Source of the DNA: Candidatus Electronema sp.
GTDB lineage: Bacteria > Desulfobacterota > Desulfobulbia > Desulfobulbales > Desulfobulbaceae
Assembly: GCA_026645415.1 (NCBI GenBank)
Contig: JAPEVH010000011.1
Coordinates: 1-64,000 of the forward strand
Direction of reading: 5' to 3'
Length of the DNA stretch: 64,000 nucleotides
Of this stretch, positions 17,118 to 25,334 are shown one piece after another. The notes under the pieces are model-generated. The model had not been told where the DNA came from, did no database searches, and saw only the letters and a list, made by a program, of their open reading frames with translations. The translations under genes and the position numbers were made by a program. Positions within the stretch are counted from its first letter, which is position 1; each line of letters opens with the position of its first letter.

Positions 17118-18008
17118 ATGATTCGCAAAAAAATTGGGGCTACGCTATTCTTTATGCTTTTTTTGCTGACATCCAGCGCATGGGGGGCTACAGGTACTTA
17201 CAAAATAGGTGTACTGGCAAAAAGAGGAGGCATCAATGCGCTATCAGAATGGGGACAACATGCTGCCTATTTAAGTGAAACCTTGGGAGAACGCTTTGCT
17301 GTGGTGCCTATACGTTTTGCCAGTGTACCCACCTATCTAAAAGACAAAAAAGTTGATTTCATCTTGGTCAACCCAGCAATTTTTGTTGAGATGCAGGAAA
17401 AGTATAATCTCAAGGCTATTGCAACGATGATCAATCAACGGGCTGGCAAAGAGCTGCATGAGTTTGGCGGAGTCATCTTTACCCGCAAAGATAGCCCGCT
17501 TTCTTCTCTGCAAGATGTTAAAGGAAAAAAGTTTGGTTTTGTTAAACAATCATCCTTTGGTGGTCTCCATACTGCTCAATATCTTTTTCAACAGAATGGT
17601 ATTGATCTCAAGCGTGATTGCGCCGCATATGCAGCACTGGGAACCCATGATGCTGTAGTTAAGGCCGTTGCTGATGGAAGCATTGATGTTGGCACGGTGC
17701 GCACGGACACCCTTGAGCAGATGGCTGCTGAAGGGAAAATCAATCTTACTGACTTTAAAATCATCCATCAAGTTGATGACAATTTTCCTTTTATCCATTC
17801 TACTCGTCTTTACCCAGAATGGCCAATGGCCATGCTTCCCCATGTTGACAAGGTATTAGGCCAGAAGGTTGCTACAGCTTTATTCAAACTAAACAGCCAG
17901 TCGCCTGCAACCCAAAAAGCACAAATAGCAGGCTGGCAGATGCCGATGGATTACACACCGATTGTTGAATGTCTCCGAGCAATTAAGTACGGGGTGTTTG
18001 CCAGATAA
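17118..18008 (+). CDS. Orphan PhnD/TtrS-like periplasmic binding protein
   Basis: The 296-residue protein starts with a signal peptide (KKIGATLFFMLFLLTSSAWG) followed by a PhnD-like periplasmic binding fold (PF12974 type). Its wording is closest to the sensor halves of TtrS-like histidine kinases: VDFILVNPAIFVEMQEKY, FGGVIFTRKDS, SSFGGLHTAQ, GTVRTDTLEQM and STRLYPEWP. No kinase domain, permease or ATPase gene is next to it. It may be a soluble solute sensor working with a kinase elsewhere, or a binding component for a sulfur or phosphorus oxyanion; both are inference. ATG 17118 is chosen because it starts the signal peptide. Its transcript ends at a strong hairpin. Confidence 0.8.
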   Translation: MIRKKIGATLFFMLFLLTSSAWGATGTYKIGVLAKRGGINALSEWGQHAAYLSETLGERFAVVPIRFASVPTYLKDKKVDFILVNPAIFVEMQEKYNLKAIATMINQRAGKELHEFGGVIFTRKDSPLSSLQDVKGKKFGFVKQSSFGGLHTAQYLFQQNGIDLKRDCAAYAALGTHDAVVKAVADGSIDVGTVRTDTLEQMAAEGKINLTDFKIIHQVDDNFPFIHSTRLYPEWPMAMLPHVDKVLGQKVATALFKLNSQSPATQKAQIAGWQMPMDYTPIVECLRAIKYGVFAR

Positions 18009-18044
18009 ACGTCCTCTTTTCTTGCATTTACGTGTGCTTCTTCC

Positions 18045-18083
18045 AGTTTAAGAACTCTGTTTCATAAGCAGAGTTCTTGAACT
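18045..18083 (+). terminator. Terminator after the PhnD-like gene
   Basis: AAGAACTCTG (18050-18059) pairs perfectly with CAGAGTTCTT (18069-18078) around a 9-nt loop. The stem extends by CAGTT/AACTG across one mismatch. A T-rich tract follows after some distance, so it may be a processed or weak terminator. Confidence 0.65.
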
Positions 18084-18197
18084 GAGAAAATTTACTTCTA
18101 TTTTTTCCAATGCTGCGCCATTTTCAGCTTGAAGCGATGCTGAATTGCTATTAAGGTTTAGTATCTTCTGTTGCGATACATCAAACAGGAGGTATTA

Positions 18198-18284
18198 GTG
18201 TTCACCCACCTGCTGGCAATACCGCAACAAGCTTCTTGTCCGCCCTTTATCCTCTTTCTTTATCATTATTTTTTATTCCGATAA
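18198..18284 (+). CDS. Short leader ORF coupled to glyS
   Basis: GTG 18198 is preceded by a strong AGGAGG (18188-18193) and opens a 28-residue frame (begins MFTHLLAIPQQ, ends YHYFLFR) whose TAA overlaps the glyS ATG by one base (TAATG). The glyS start itself has no convincing ribosome site, so translation of this small ORF may load ribosomes onto glyS. The peptide contains no glycine, so it is not an obvious amino-acid attenuator. It could also be fortuitous. Confidence 0.4.
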   Translation: MFTHLLAIPQQASCPPFILFLYHYFLFR

Positions 18285-20362
18285 TGTCACAGCTCCTTTT
18301 TGAAATCGGCACGGAGGAAATTCCGGCCAGCTATATTCAGCCTGCGCTCTCTTTTTTGGAACAGGCTGTTCAGGACAAATTCCGGGAACTCGGCTTGAGC
18401 TTTGGCTGGGTACGCAGCGCAGGCACCCCACGTCGCCTGACGCTGGCTGTAGACGATGTGCAGGGAGAACAACCAACCCGCTTACAGGAGCACATCGGCC
18501 CAGCCAAGCAAGCAGCTTTTGATGCAGAGGGTCAGCCAACCAAGGCAGCCCTTGGTTTTGCACGTTCCAAAGGGCTTACTGTTGCAGATTTGCAGACTAT
18601 CAGCACTGCCAAGGGCGAATATCTGATGGCCGTAGAGGAAATTAACGGTCGGGCTACTGCCGAGTTATTGCCAGCCTTGTTGGAAGAGCTGCTTCGAGCT
18701 ATCCCTTTTCCAAAGTCCATGCGTTGGGCTGAGAGCAAATTAACTTTTGCGCGCCCTATACAATGGCTTCTTGCTCTTTATGGCGGGCAGCTTGTTGATG
18801 TTCAAATAGAAAACTTACGTGCCAGTAATACTACGCTTGGGCATCGGTTCCTCAGTCCTGAACCGGTGCAAGTACATAATTTTGACGACTATCTCAAGCA
18901 GCTTGCCGAAAAGTCAGTCATTGTTGACATTGACAAGCGGCGGGCAATGGTGGTTGAAGAGGTTAAAAGGGCAGTGGCTGAGGAGGCTGGAGCAGAGGCC
19001 ATGCCACTGATTGATGAAGGACTCTTGGACATTGTCACCAATCTTGTCGAAAAACCGCATGGGGTTTGTGGCAGCTTTGACAAAAGATTTCTTGCCTTGC
19101 CTGCCGAGGTGCTGATCACGTCCATGCAGGAGCATCAGAAATACTTCCCAGTTGCAGATAGCAACGGCAAGCTGCTTCCTTATTTCGTTGCAATTAACAA
19201 TAATGCTATTGCTGATCAAGAATTGGCAGTCAGCGGCCACCAACGTGTACTTCGCGCCCGCTTAGAGGATGCGCTGTTCTTCTATAAAGAGGATACGAAA
19301 ACACCGCTCGCCAGTCGCATTGATGGTTTAGCTGGGATTATCTTTCAGCATAAACTGGGCACAATGACAGAGAAGAGCCGCCGGGTCGCCACCTTAACCG
19401 CTTGGCTGGCCGACCAGCTCGCTCCAACCCAAAAAGCAGATGCGCTGCGGGTCGCAGAGTTAGCTAAAGCCGATTTACTCACTGCAATGGTCGGGGAATT
19501 CCCAACCTTGCAGGGTATTATCGGTCGAGCTTATGCCCTGTTAGATGGTGAAAAGCCAGAGGTGGCTGACGCAATCCGCGAGCATTATCTGCCAGTCCGG
19601 GCAGGCGGCGAGCTGCCCCAGTCCTTGCTTGGAGCCATTGTGGGCATTGCCGACCGGATGGACACCATTATTGGCTGCTTTGCCATTGGCGAGCGGCCGA
19701 CCGGCAGCAAAGATGCCTTTGGCCAGCGACGCTTGGCTCTTGGCCTGATTAATATCATTCGCAGTTTGCATCTGAGTCTGTCATTACGTGAATTAGCAGA
19801 ACGAGCCTTACTTAGTTATACCGGCAAAATCGAGGCTAAGGCAGATACCTTAACTGAGGCATTGTCCTTTATTCGTCTGCGTTTTGCAAACGATCTGATC
19901 GCCGCAGGAAAAACGCAGGCCGCAGTAGAGGCCGCAAGCTCGGTTGCTTTTGCTGATATAAACGACTGCATTGCCCGTATTGAAGCCTTAGAAACAATGC
20001 GAGGCAGCGAGGATTTTGCAGTCTTGGCTGGTTCCTTTAAGCGGATCACCAACATCATCAAAGAAAATCAGGAAACTGTTGTGGATGAATCCCTGCTGAC
20101 TGAAGCAGCAGAGAAAGCGTTGTTTGCTGTGTGCAAGACTGTGAAATCAGAGGTTGAACCGCTGCTGCAAGGACGTGATTACTCTGCGGCGTTAACGGCC
20201 ATGCTGACTATGAAGGAACCTGTAGACCTATTCTTTGATCAGGTCATGGTTATGGATGAGAATCCGGCTATCCGCGCCAATCGTTTAAATCTGCTTACCG
20301 GTTTAGCTGCTCTTATTCGCCAGATTGGTGATATTTCTAAACTGTCTGTAGAACAAAACTGA
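18284..20362 (+). CDS. glyS: Glycyl-tRNA synthetase beta subunit
   Basis: GlyS pairs with the alpha subunit GlyQ to charge tRNA-Gly in the bacterial alpha2beta2 enzyme. The 692-residue length and the opening LLFEIGTEEIPASYI are typical, as are SMRWAESKLTFARPIQWLL, TSMQEHQKYFP and the C-terminal anticodon-binding region with FFDQVMVM. ATG 18284 matches the family start but has a poor ribosome site and overlaps a short upstream ORF. glyQ, normally directly upstream, is not in the window, so the subunits are encoded apart. A bidirectional terminator follows. Confidence 0.95.
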   Translation: MSQLLFEIGTEEIPASYIQPALSFLEQAVQDKFRELGLSFGWVRSAGTPRRLTLAVDDVQGEQPTRLQEHIGPAKQAAFDAEGQPTKAALGFARSKGLTVADLQTISTAKGEYLMAVEEINGRATAELLPALLEELLRAIPFPKSMRWAESKLTFARPIQWLLALYGGQLVDVQIENLRASNTTLGHRFLSPEPVQVHNFDDYLKQLAEKSVIVDIDKRRAMVVEEVKRAVAEEAGAEAMPLIDEGLLDIVTNLVEKPHGVCGSFDKRFLALPAEVLITSMQEHQKYFPVADSNGKLLPYFVAINNNAIADQELAVSGHQRVLRARLEDALFFYKEDTKTPLASRIDGLAGIIFQHKLGTMTEKSRRVATLTAWLADQLAPTQKADALRVAELAKADLLTAMVGEFPTLQGIIGRAYALLDGEKPEVADAIREHYLPVRAGGELPQSLLGAIVGIADRMDTIIGCFAIGERPTGSKDAFGQRRLALGLINIIRSLHLSLSLRELAERALLSYTGKIEAKADTLTEALSFIRLRFANDLIAAGKTQAAVEAASSVAFADINDCIARIEALETMRGSEDFAVLAGSFKRITNIIKENQETVVDESLLTEAAEKALFAVCKTVKSEVEPLLQGRDYSAALTAMLTMKEPVDLFFDQVMVMDENPAIRANRLNLLTGLAALIRQIGDISKLSVEQN

Positions 20363-20378
20363 CAGGTGCTGCGGCAAT

Positions 20379-20409
20379 AAAAAAGGCTGCCTTTTAGGCA
20401 GCCTTTTTT
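20379..20409. terminator. Bidirectional terminator, glyS / cytochrome c3
   Basis: AAAAAAGGCTGCC (20379-20391) pairs perfectly with GGCAGCCTTTTTT (20397-20409) around a 5-nt loop. The A and T runs make it work for both convergent genes. Confidence 0.93.
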
Positions 20410-20431
20410 CTATCTAAATAACGTTGCTCAG

Positions 20432-20881
20432 TTATTTTACTTTATCCTTGTACATAGCATGGCAGGTTGGGCAAGACATCAAAGCAGTGCCTTTGGTGCT
20501 CTTCTGATCCTTGTGGCAACCTTGGCAGCGACCATGACCAGCGCGCTGAATCGGAGAGATCCCTGGAACTTTACCATCTAAAGAAATGCCTTCCGCAGTC
20601 TTATTGTGGCAGGTATTACATTTTCTGCTTTTTGGAGCCTCTGCCTCTGCATAAGGAACTTGGGTGTTTTCAGCACTTCTGCCGTGATGGCAGATGGCGC
20701 AATCCTTCAGGCGTTCCTGATGATCCCGATGCGGAAAATAGGCCGGATTTGCAGAATTGTCGGTTCCATCGGTGATCTTAATAACCTCTGGCCCTTTGTC
20801 ATCTTGAGCAACGCTGATGCTCATCAATCCTGCGCCGCAGACAAACGCCAACGCCGCACCAAAAATCAATGCCTTCTTCAT
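20432..20881 (-). CDS. Periplasmic tetraheme cytochrome c3
   Basis: The 149-residue precursor has a signal peptide (KKALIFGAALAFVCGAGLMS, cleavage near SVAQ) and four c-type heme sites: CAICH (as CAICHH), CNTCH, CQGCH and CPTCH, with upstream histidines (FPHRDHQ) for bis-His ligation. The pattern and size fit class III cytochrome c3, a periplasmic electron carrier between hydrogenases or formate dehydrogenases and membrane complexes in sulfate reducers. ATG 20881 has GGAGGAATTC upstream. It is the last gene of a run with ccsB and resB, whose products attach its hemes. Confidence 0.9.
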   Translation of the reverse strand: MKKALIFGAALAFVCGAGLMSISVAQDDKGPEVIKITDGTDNSANPAYFPHRDHQERLKDCAICHHGRSAENTQVPYAEAEAPKSRKCNTCHNKTAEGISLDGKVPGISPIQRAGHGRCQGCHKDQKSTKGTALMSCPTCHAMYKDKVK

Positions 20882-21014
20882 CACAGAATTCCTCCATACT
20901 AGATAAAATATAAAAAAATAACAAATGTTGGCTGATTTCACTATGTACTTTGGCCTGATATAGCTCGGAGAACTTGGTTTGTCAAGCAAGGAAAAAAGAA
21001 GACTTGTTTTTTTA

Positions 21015-21869
21015 TCAGCTTGCACCATAGCTGTGCAAACCAGCTAACAGGTAATTGACTCCAAAGTAGGTGAAGAACACGGAAATAAAGCCAAGCACTG
21101 ACAGCCAAGCAATACGGCTGCCGTTCCAACCTCTAGTAAAGCGAGCATGAAGGGTCAGAGCATAAATAAACCAAGTAATAATCGACCACGTTTCCTTGGG
21201 ATCCCAGCTCCAGTATGTGCCCCAAGCCTCGTTGGCCCAGACTGCGCCGGTGATAATGCCTGCACTCAACCACATGAAGCCAAAAATAATCGTCTTATGG
21301 ATGAGATCATCCAGTGTCCGTAAGTCAGGCAGATTGCCAAGCAAAGACTCTTGAGAGAACTTGCGGGTATCAGCCAACTGCCTGAGCAGATAGATAATCC
21401 CCAAGCCAGCCGCAACCGCAAAAGCTCCGTAACCAATAAAACAGGTAATAACATGCGCAATCAACCAATTGGACTGAAGAGCTGGGATTAATGGACTGAT
21501 TTCTTTGCCGAGATCCTTGTCCAGAGAAGTGTACGCCAAGGTCAAAAAAGGAATCGGCATGACAAAGGCCCCGATTATTGGCAGCTTAAACTTAATCTCC
21601 AGCAGGACATAAAAAATAGCCGCACACCAAGCAAAGAAAACCAGTGATTCATACATATTGGTCAGAGGTGCATGACCAATGCCGAGCTGATAGGACTCAT
21701 GCCAGCGTAAGCCTAGTCCAGTCGTCTGAATTAGAATGGCAAAAATTGCTAAACCTAACCCAGCACGCGCAGCGGTTTTATTGCGAAAAACAAAAAAAGC
21801 TATATAAGAGACCGAGGCCAGTAGATAGACTATAGTCGTGATGCCGAATAAGTACGAACTGTTCATCAT
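21015..21869 (-). CDS. ccsB: System II cytochrome c maturation protein CcsB/ResC
   Basis: CcsB (CcsA/ResC family) is an integral membrane heme handler that with ResB delivers heme to apocytochromes outside the membrane. The 284-residue protein has about eight hydrophobic helices. The tryptophan-rich heme-binding WWD motif is visible as WANEAWGTYWSWDPKE near residues 215-230, and conserved histidines lie in RWHESYQ and in the later helices. ATG 21869 (or the adjacent ATG 21866) follows AGGA; an upstream TTG at 21887 is in frame. It lies 33 bp after resB. Confidence 0.93.
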   Translation of the reverse strand: MMNSSYLFGITTIVYLLASVSYIAFFVFRNKTAARAGLGLAIFAILIQTTGLGLRWHESYQLGIGHAPLTNMYESLVFFAWCAAIFYVLLEIKFKLPIIGAFVMPIPFLTLAYTSLDKDLGKEISPLIPALQSNWLIAHVITCFIGYGAFAVAAGLGIIYLLRQLADTRKFSQESLLGNLPDLRTLDDLIHKTIIFGFMWLSAGIITGAVWANEAWGTYWSWDPKETWSIITWFIYALTLHARFTRGWNGSRIAWLSVLGFISVFFTYFGVNYLLAGLHSYGAS

Positions 21870-21902
21870 ATTTTTATTTTCCTGCAAAAATGGTTAGTTC
21901 AC

Positions 21903-23282
21903 TCACGTATGCTCTTTGCCAAATCCCTCGGTTAGACGAGCAAAGGTCTTAGCAAAGCCGAGGCTGTTCTTGTTGGCCTGCCCGATAAAGGCAACTTTTG
22001 CTTGCCCGTTTTCTTCATGGACATAGGCCCAAATCTTGCGATGTGACATGAAAAAGGCTGTGTACAAACCAAGGAGCATGAGAGCACAGCCGCTGTACAC
22101 CCACCAGACACCAGGGTCTTTAGAAACTTGGAGACCAGTGGCATATTGAGAGCTGATTTTTACTTCATATTTAGCAGTAGGCCGTTCCACAAGCACTGGC
22201 GTATTGTAGCGTACAGTGAAGGTGGATGGTGGCCCCTGCGAGTCCATGAACCAGATGTCAAATTCTGCGCCACCACCATTTGCGCTAGGAATTTCACGTA
22301 TGTCCTGAATACGAAGCATTCCTTGCTCTGCGCCATTTTGCCAAGCAGTTGTGGCCTCGCTATTAAAGGGTAGCAGCGTTCGCTGACCAGTGCTCACATT
22401 TTTTAGGCGGATAACGGGCTTGCGCATATCATTATAACTTGACTGATAAAAAGTCACGCCTTTGTACTTGAGCGGTTTGTTGACCTCGATTTCCTTGGTC
22501 AGTATCTCTTTATCTCCTTCAAGGATGGTCAGACCAGAGACAAACTCCTTGGGCATACCGTTGTCATAAAAATCAATATCAAAAAAATTGCAGCGTACTG
22601 TAAAGCCAAGCGGCAGCGAATGTTCTTCCTCATCATAGGAAAAAATGCGATTCGTGCTCCGCTGCTCTGGCAGCAAGACTCCGCCTTTAAAAGCGAACTG
22701 CGGATTGTGAAGGATTTTCTCTGCCACAGTAGGGGAGCCGATAATGGCACCAAGGAGAATAGTCAAAATTGAAATATGAACTGCATAGACTCCGTAGCGA
22801 GTCCACGCCCCTTTCTGGGCAAAAAGAAGTAGACCATTTTCCTTATTCCGGGAAGCCGCTTTCCAGCCCTTACGAGTCAGCCACGCTGTAGCCAGCTTGC
22901 TTACGGCCTCGTGAGAATCATTGACCTGTACCTGATGCTGGAGTTTCATCTTGAGAAGCTGTTCTGGATCTCGCGTAAGATTGTCCATGCGTACTACTCG
23001 AACTACGCCGGGCAGACGATCTATACTACAGATCGCCAAATTCAAGCTGAACGCACCAAGCAAACAAAGAAACCAGCCTGAATTATACATGTCGGCCAAA
23101 TTCAGCGACTGAATAATCTTTGCCTTTGCTGGCCCCCAAGTTTGCACATAATGCTCTGCTGGTTTGTTTTGCTGAATAATCGTACCAATGATCGAGGTAG
23201 AGGCAAGTAGCCCAAGAAGAAGCAGGGCAAGGTGCACTGAGGCGAGGAAAGCCCAGACTGGATTTTTTGCTTTAGCAGCCAT
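21903..23282 (-). CDS. resB: System II cytochrome c maturation protein ResB
   Basis: ResB (Ccs1) forms the c-type cytochrome synthetase with CcsB. The 459-residue protein has hydrophobic helices near residues 10-32, 65-85 and 165-185, a large periplasmic domain (about 190-395), and a last helix near 395-415. Recognisable are SVHLALLLLGLLASTSIIGT at the N-terminus, the third-helix segment GVYAVHISILTILLGAIIG, KPLKYKGVTFYQSSY in the periplasmic part, and the closing DPGVWWVYSGCALMLLGLY. It leads the resB-ccsB-cytochrome c3 run on the minus strand. Confidence 0.93.
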   Translation of the reverse strand: MAAKAKNPVWAFLASVHLALLLLGLLASTSIIGTIIQQNKPAEHYVQTWGPAKAKIIQSLNLADMYNSGWFLCLLGAFSLNLAICSIDRLPGVVRVVRMDNLTRDPEQLLKMKLQHQVQVNDSHEAVSKLATAWLTRKGWKAASRNKENGLLLFAQKGAWTRYGVYAVHISILTILLGAIIGSPTVAEKILHNPQFAFKGGVLLPEQRSTNRIFSYDEEEHSLPLGFTVRCNFFDIDFYDNGMPKEFVSGLTILEGDKEILTKEIEVNKPLKYKGVTFYQSSYNDMRKPVIRLKNVSTGQRTLLPFNSEATTAWQNGAEQGMLRIQDIREIPSANGGGAEFDIWFMDSQGPPSTFTVRYNTPVLVERPTAKYEVKISSQYATGLQVSKDPGVWWVYSGCALMLLGLYTAFFMSHRKIWAYVHEENGQAKVAFIGQANKNSLGFAKTFARLTEGFGKEHT

Positions 23283-23343
23283 TAATCAGAACAAGATATT
23301 GGAATAAAATATAAAGTTACGGGAAGAACACACTGAAGAAAGA

Positions 23344-23374
23344 ACCCCATGCTCAAAGTATTCAAGCATGGGGT
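23344..23374 (-). terminator. Hairpin between zinc-finger gene and resB
   Basis: ACCCCATGCT (23344-23353) and AGCATGGGGT (23365-23374) form a perfect 10-bp stem with an 11-nt loop. On the minus strand it is followed by TTCTTTCTTC. A third copy of AAGCATGGGG lies at 23404-23413 and could form an alternative pairing. Confidence 0.55.
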
Positions 23375-23434
23375 AGCGAGAGTGTCAATCTTTTTTAGCT
23401 CCCAAGCATGGGGAGACAGGGATAAGTGCAGCGA

Positions 23435-23725
23435 TCAGGCAGGATCCTCTGTTGCTTCATCTTCAGGCGACGTATCGCTTTCCTCAAAAATATCAGGGGT
23501 GAATAGATCTTGCACAGAACGGGAAACTTTGGCAAGGTCCTCTCTTGGCATAACGTGTTCTTTGACCACCTCAATTTCTTGCGCCAGTCCTTTGTCTTCA
23601 CTACAGATGTCGCATTGCTTGACGTGATTGTCAATAAACTGCATCATGCGAGCCGGGGCCATCGTATCCCGACTGACATGATTATGCCATTCTTTAATAA
23701 GACGAAAAAGCTGGTTACATTGCAT
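23435..23725 (-). CDS. Small zinc-finger-like protein (anti-sigma type motif)
   Basis: The 96-residue protein has HVKQCDIC, which matches the H-x3-C-x2-C core of zinc-binding anti-sigma domains (zf-HC2), preceded by a helix with Asn-His (EWHNHVSR). An acidic, proline-containing tail follows (DIFEESDTSPEDEATEDPA). There is no membrane segment and no adjacent sigma factor, unlike typical anti-sigma operons. ATG 23725 is chosen because the upstream frame is low-complexity and Phe/Lys-rich; no strong ribosome site is visible. It could be a cytoplasmic regulator of the resB-ccsB genes, which is inference from position. Confidence 0.6.
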   Translation of the reverse strand: MQCNQLFRLIKEWHNHVSRDTMAPARMMQFIDNHVKQCDICSEDKGLAQEIEVVKEHVMPREDLAKVSRSVQDLFTPDIFEESDTSPEDEATEDPA

Positions 23726-23842
23726 AGAAAGAAATGGGGTCGGCTCAATGTTGATCAAAAAAAGACAGATGCGCTGCTGTTGTTTTTTTAGAGTTATTCG
23801 GTGGTTAAAAAAGTGAACAAAGAACAAAACAGCAGTCAGTAC

Positions 23843-23872
23843 ATTATAATAAAAATTCTTTTTTTTGGTCAA
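23843..23872 (-). promoter_or_regulatory. Promoter for the zinc-finger gene
   Basis: On the minus strand TTGACC (23872-23867) is followed after 18 bp by TATAAT (23848-23843), within an A/T-rich tract. The 5' untranslated region would be about 110 nt. Confidence 0.6.
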
Positions 23873-23927
23873 TAGAATAAGCAAGCAACGGCAGCCAGAA
23901 AACTACTCTGACCACCGCTGTTCCTGA

Positions 23928-25238
23928 TTAGGCCAGCTTATCTCCAGCAATATCCTTGCTAAAGAGAGCAGCCCCTTTTTTCATGGCGCAAAAATCACCG
24001 CACATGGTGCAGGTGTCTCGCTGCTCAGGCATTCTGCTTTGGCGCAGGTTCCGAGCAATTTCAGGAAAGAGAAGATGCTGATCCAGATCATTCCAGCGCA
24101 TATCACGCCGGGCCTTAGCTGCTGCCTTTTCGTTCTCGCGGGCCTGTGGATATTTAGCAAGATCGCCAATCTGAACGGCAAGCCGGGCAGCTCGGACTCC
24201 TTCGCGGACATCTTCTTCATTGGGCAAGGCCAGATGTTCTGCTGGAGTGATATAACAAATTAAATCTGCACCATAGCGAGCCGAATGAGCCGCGCCAATA
24301 GCACTGGCAATATGATCATAGCCTGCGCCACTGTCTATGGGCAACGGGCCGAGCACGTAGTAAGGCGCATTGCCGCTCATTCGTTTTTCCAATAAAATAT
24401 TGGCAGCAATTTCATCCAACGGTACATGCCCAGGGCCTTCGACCATCATCTGACAGCCCATCTCTCGACCTAATTCTGCCAGCTCACAGTTGACCACCAT
24501 TTCCGCGACTTGGGCGCGGTCGTGACTGTCGTGAATCGCCCCAGCCCGAATACCGTTGCCAAGGGACAGCACGGCATCGTATTTCTTCATTAAAGCGCAA
24601 ACCCGGTCAAACTGCTCGTAGAGCGGATTCTCTTTACCCGTTCGATCCATCCACGCGACCATAAATGTGCCGCCTTTAGATACCAGCCCGCCGTAGCGAT
24701 ACCCTTGCTTGCGTAGCCGCTCCACAGTCCAACGATTGATACCGCAATGAATAGCCATGAAGCTAACCCCGTCAGCAAGTTGGCGTTCAATAAGGTCAAA
24801 AAGCTGTTCTGGGTCGAGTTTGCTCGGATCAGCGTGTTGCAGGGCTGTTTCCCGAAAAGCCTGATACAAAGGCACCGTGCCGACTGGCAGATTGGTGGCT
24901 GCTAGCACTGCCCGTCGGATTGCGTTCATATCTCCGGCAGCAGACAGCTCCATTAAGGTATCTGCACCTTCTTCCTCAGCGATTTTGGCTTTGCGTACTT
25001 CCAAGTCAAGGTCGCAAATGTCGGACGAAGTGCCAATAGAGGCGTTTACTTTGGTGCGCAATCCTGTGCCAATGCCAACAACTTGCTGCTGTGGTCGCTG
25101 CGGATGATTGAGAATAACGATTTCTCCGGCCGCCACCCGACTTCTGAGCAGCTCTGGCTCTAAGCCTTCGTTGTGCGCTACTGTGTTGATGGCCTCAGTG
25201 ATGATGCCTGCGCGGGCTGCTTCCAATTGGGTTTTCAT
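23928..25238 (-). CDS. bzaF: ThiC-family enzyme, probably 5-hydroxybenzimidazole synthase
   Basis: The 436-residue protein belongs to the ThiC radical SAM family, which converts aminoimidazole ribotide either to the thiamine pyrimidine (ThiC) or to 5-hydroxybenzimidazole, precursor of the B12 lower ligand (BzaF). Family motifs are VNASIGTSSD, MIVEGPGHVP-like MVEGPGHVPLDEIAANILLE, GYDHIASAIGAA and YITPAEHLALP. The C-terminal cluster motif is C410-x2-C413-x3-C417 (CTMCGDFC), unlike the CX2CX4C of classical long ThiC. The usual ThiC stretch TDIAPGYDHI is replaced by PIDSGAGYDHI. It sits behind a cobalamin, not TPP, riboswitch with its own terminator, the known control of bza genes in anaerobes. 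I therefore prefer bzaF; thiC of the short anaerobic type remains possible. ATG 25238 follows GAGG. Confidence 0.75.
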   Translation of the reverse strand: MKTQLEAARAGIITEAINTVAHNEGLEPELLRSRVAAGEIVILNHPQRPQQQVVGIGTGLRTKVNASIGTSSDICDLDLEVRKAKIAEEEGADTLMELSAAGDMNAIRRAVLAATNLPVGTVPLYQAFRETALQHADPSKLDPEQLFDLIERQLADGVSFMAIHCGINRWTVERLRKQGYRYGGLVSKGGTFMVAWMDRTGKENPLYEQFDRVCALMKKYDAVLSLGNGIRAGAIHDSHDRAQVAEMVVNCELAELGREMGCQMMVEGPGHVPLDEIAANILLEKRMSGNAPYYVLGPLPIDSGAGYDHIASAIGAAHSARYGADLICYITPAEHLALPNEEDVREGVRAARLAVQIGDLAKYPQARENEKAAAKARRDMRWNDLDQHLLFPEIARNLRQSRMPEQRDTCTMCGDFCAMKKGAALFSKDIAGDKLA

Positions 25239-25266
25239 GAATAACCTCATTCGCCTTGCCGGAAAT

Positions 25267-25306
25267 AAAAAAGGTTCCGGCAGAACAATTGCTCTGCGGA
25301 ACCTTT
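25267..25306 (-). terminator. Riboswitch expression-platform terminator
   Basis: On the minus strand AAAAGGTTCCG...CGGAACCTTTTT forms a long stem interrupted by a single bulge, with an inner CAGAGC/GTTCTG arm, followed by T-rich sequence. It lies between the cobalamin aptamer and the bzaF start codon, as expected for ligand-controlled termination. Confidence 0.85.
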
Positions 25307-25334
25307 TGCCATCACGTTCCCAAATGATTTGAGC

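Noticed and set aside
18079-18283. T-box riboswitch upstream of glyS
   Set aside because: No T-box sequence (AGGGTGGNACCGCG type) or antiterminator structure is visible; the coupled short ORF explains the start better.
23726-23884. Upstream extension of the small zinc-finger gene to 149 residues
   Set aside because: The added part is A/T-rich low-complexity sequence overlapping the promoter; the ATG at 23725 is more plausible.
23928-25238. Simple annotation as thiamine gene thiC with a TPP riboswitch
   Set aside because: The leader matches the cobalamin aptamer, not the thi box, and the cluster motif differs from classical ThiC; bzaF fits better.
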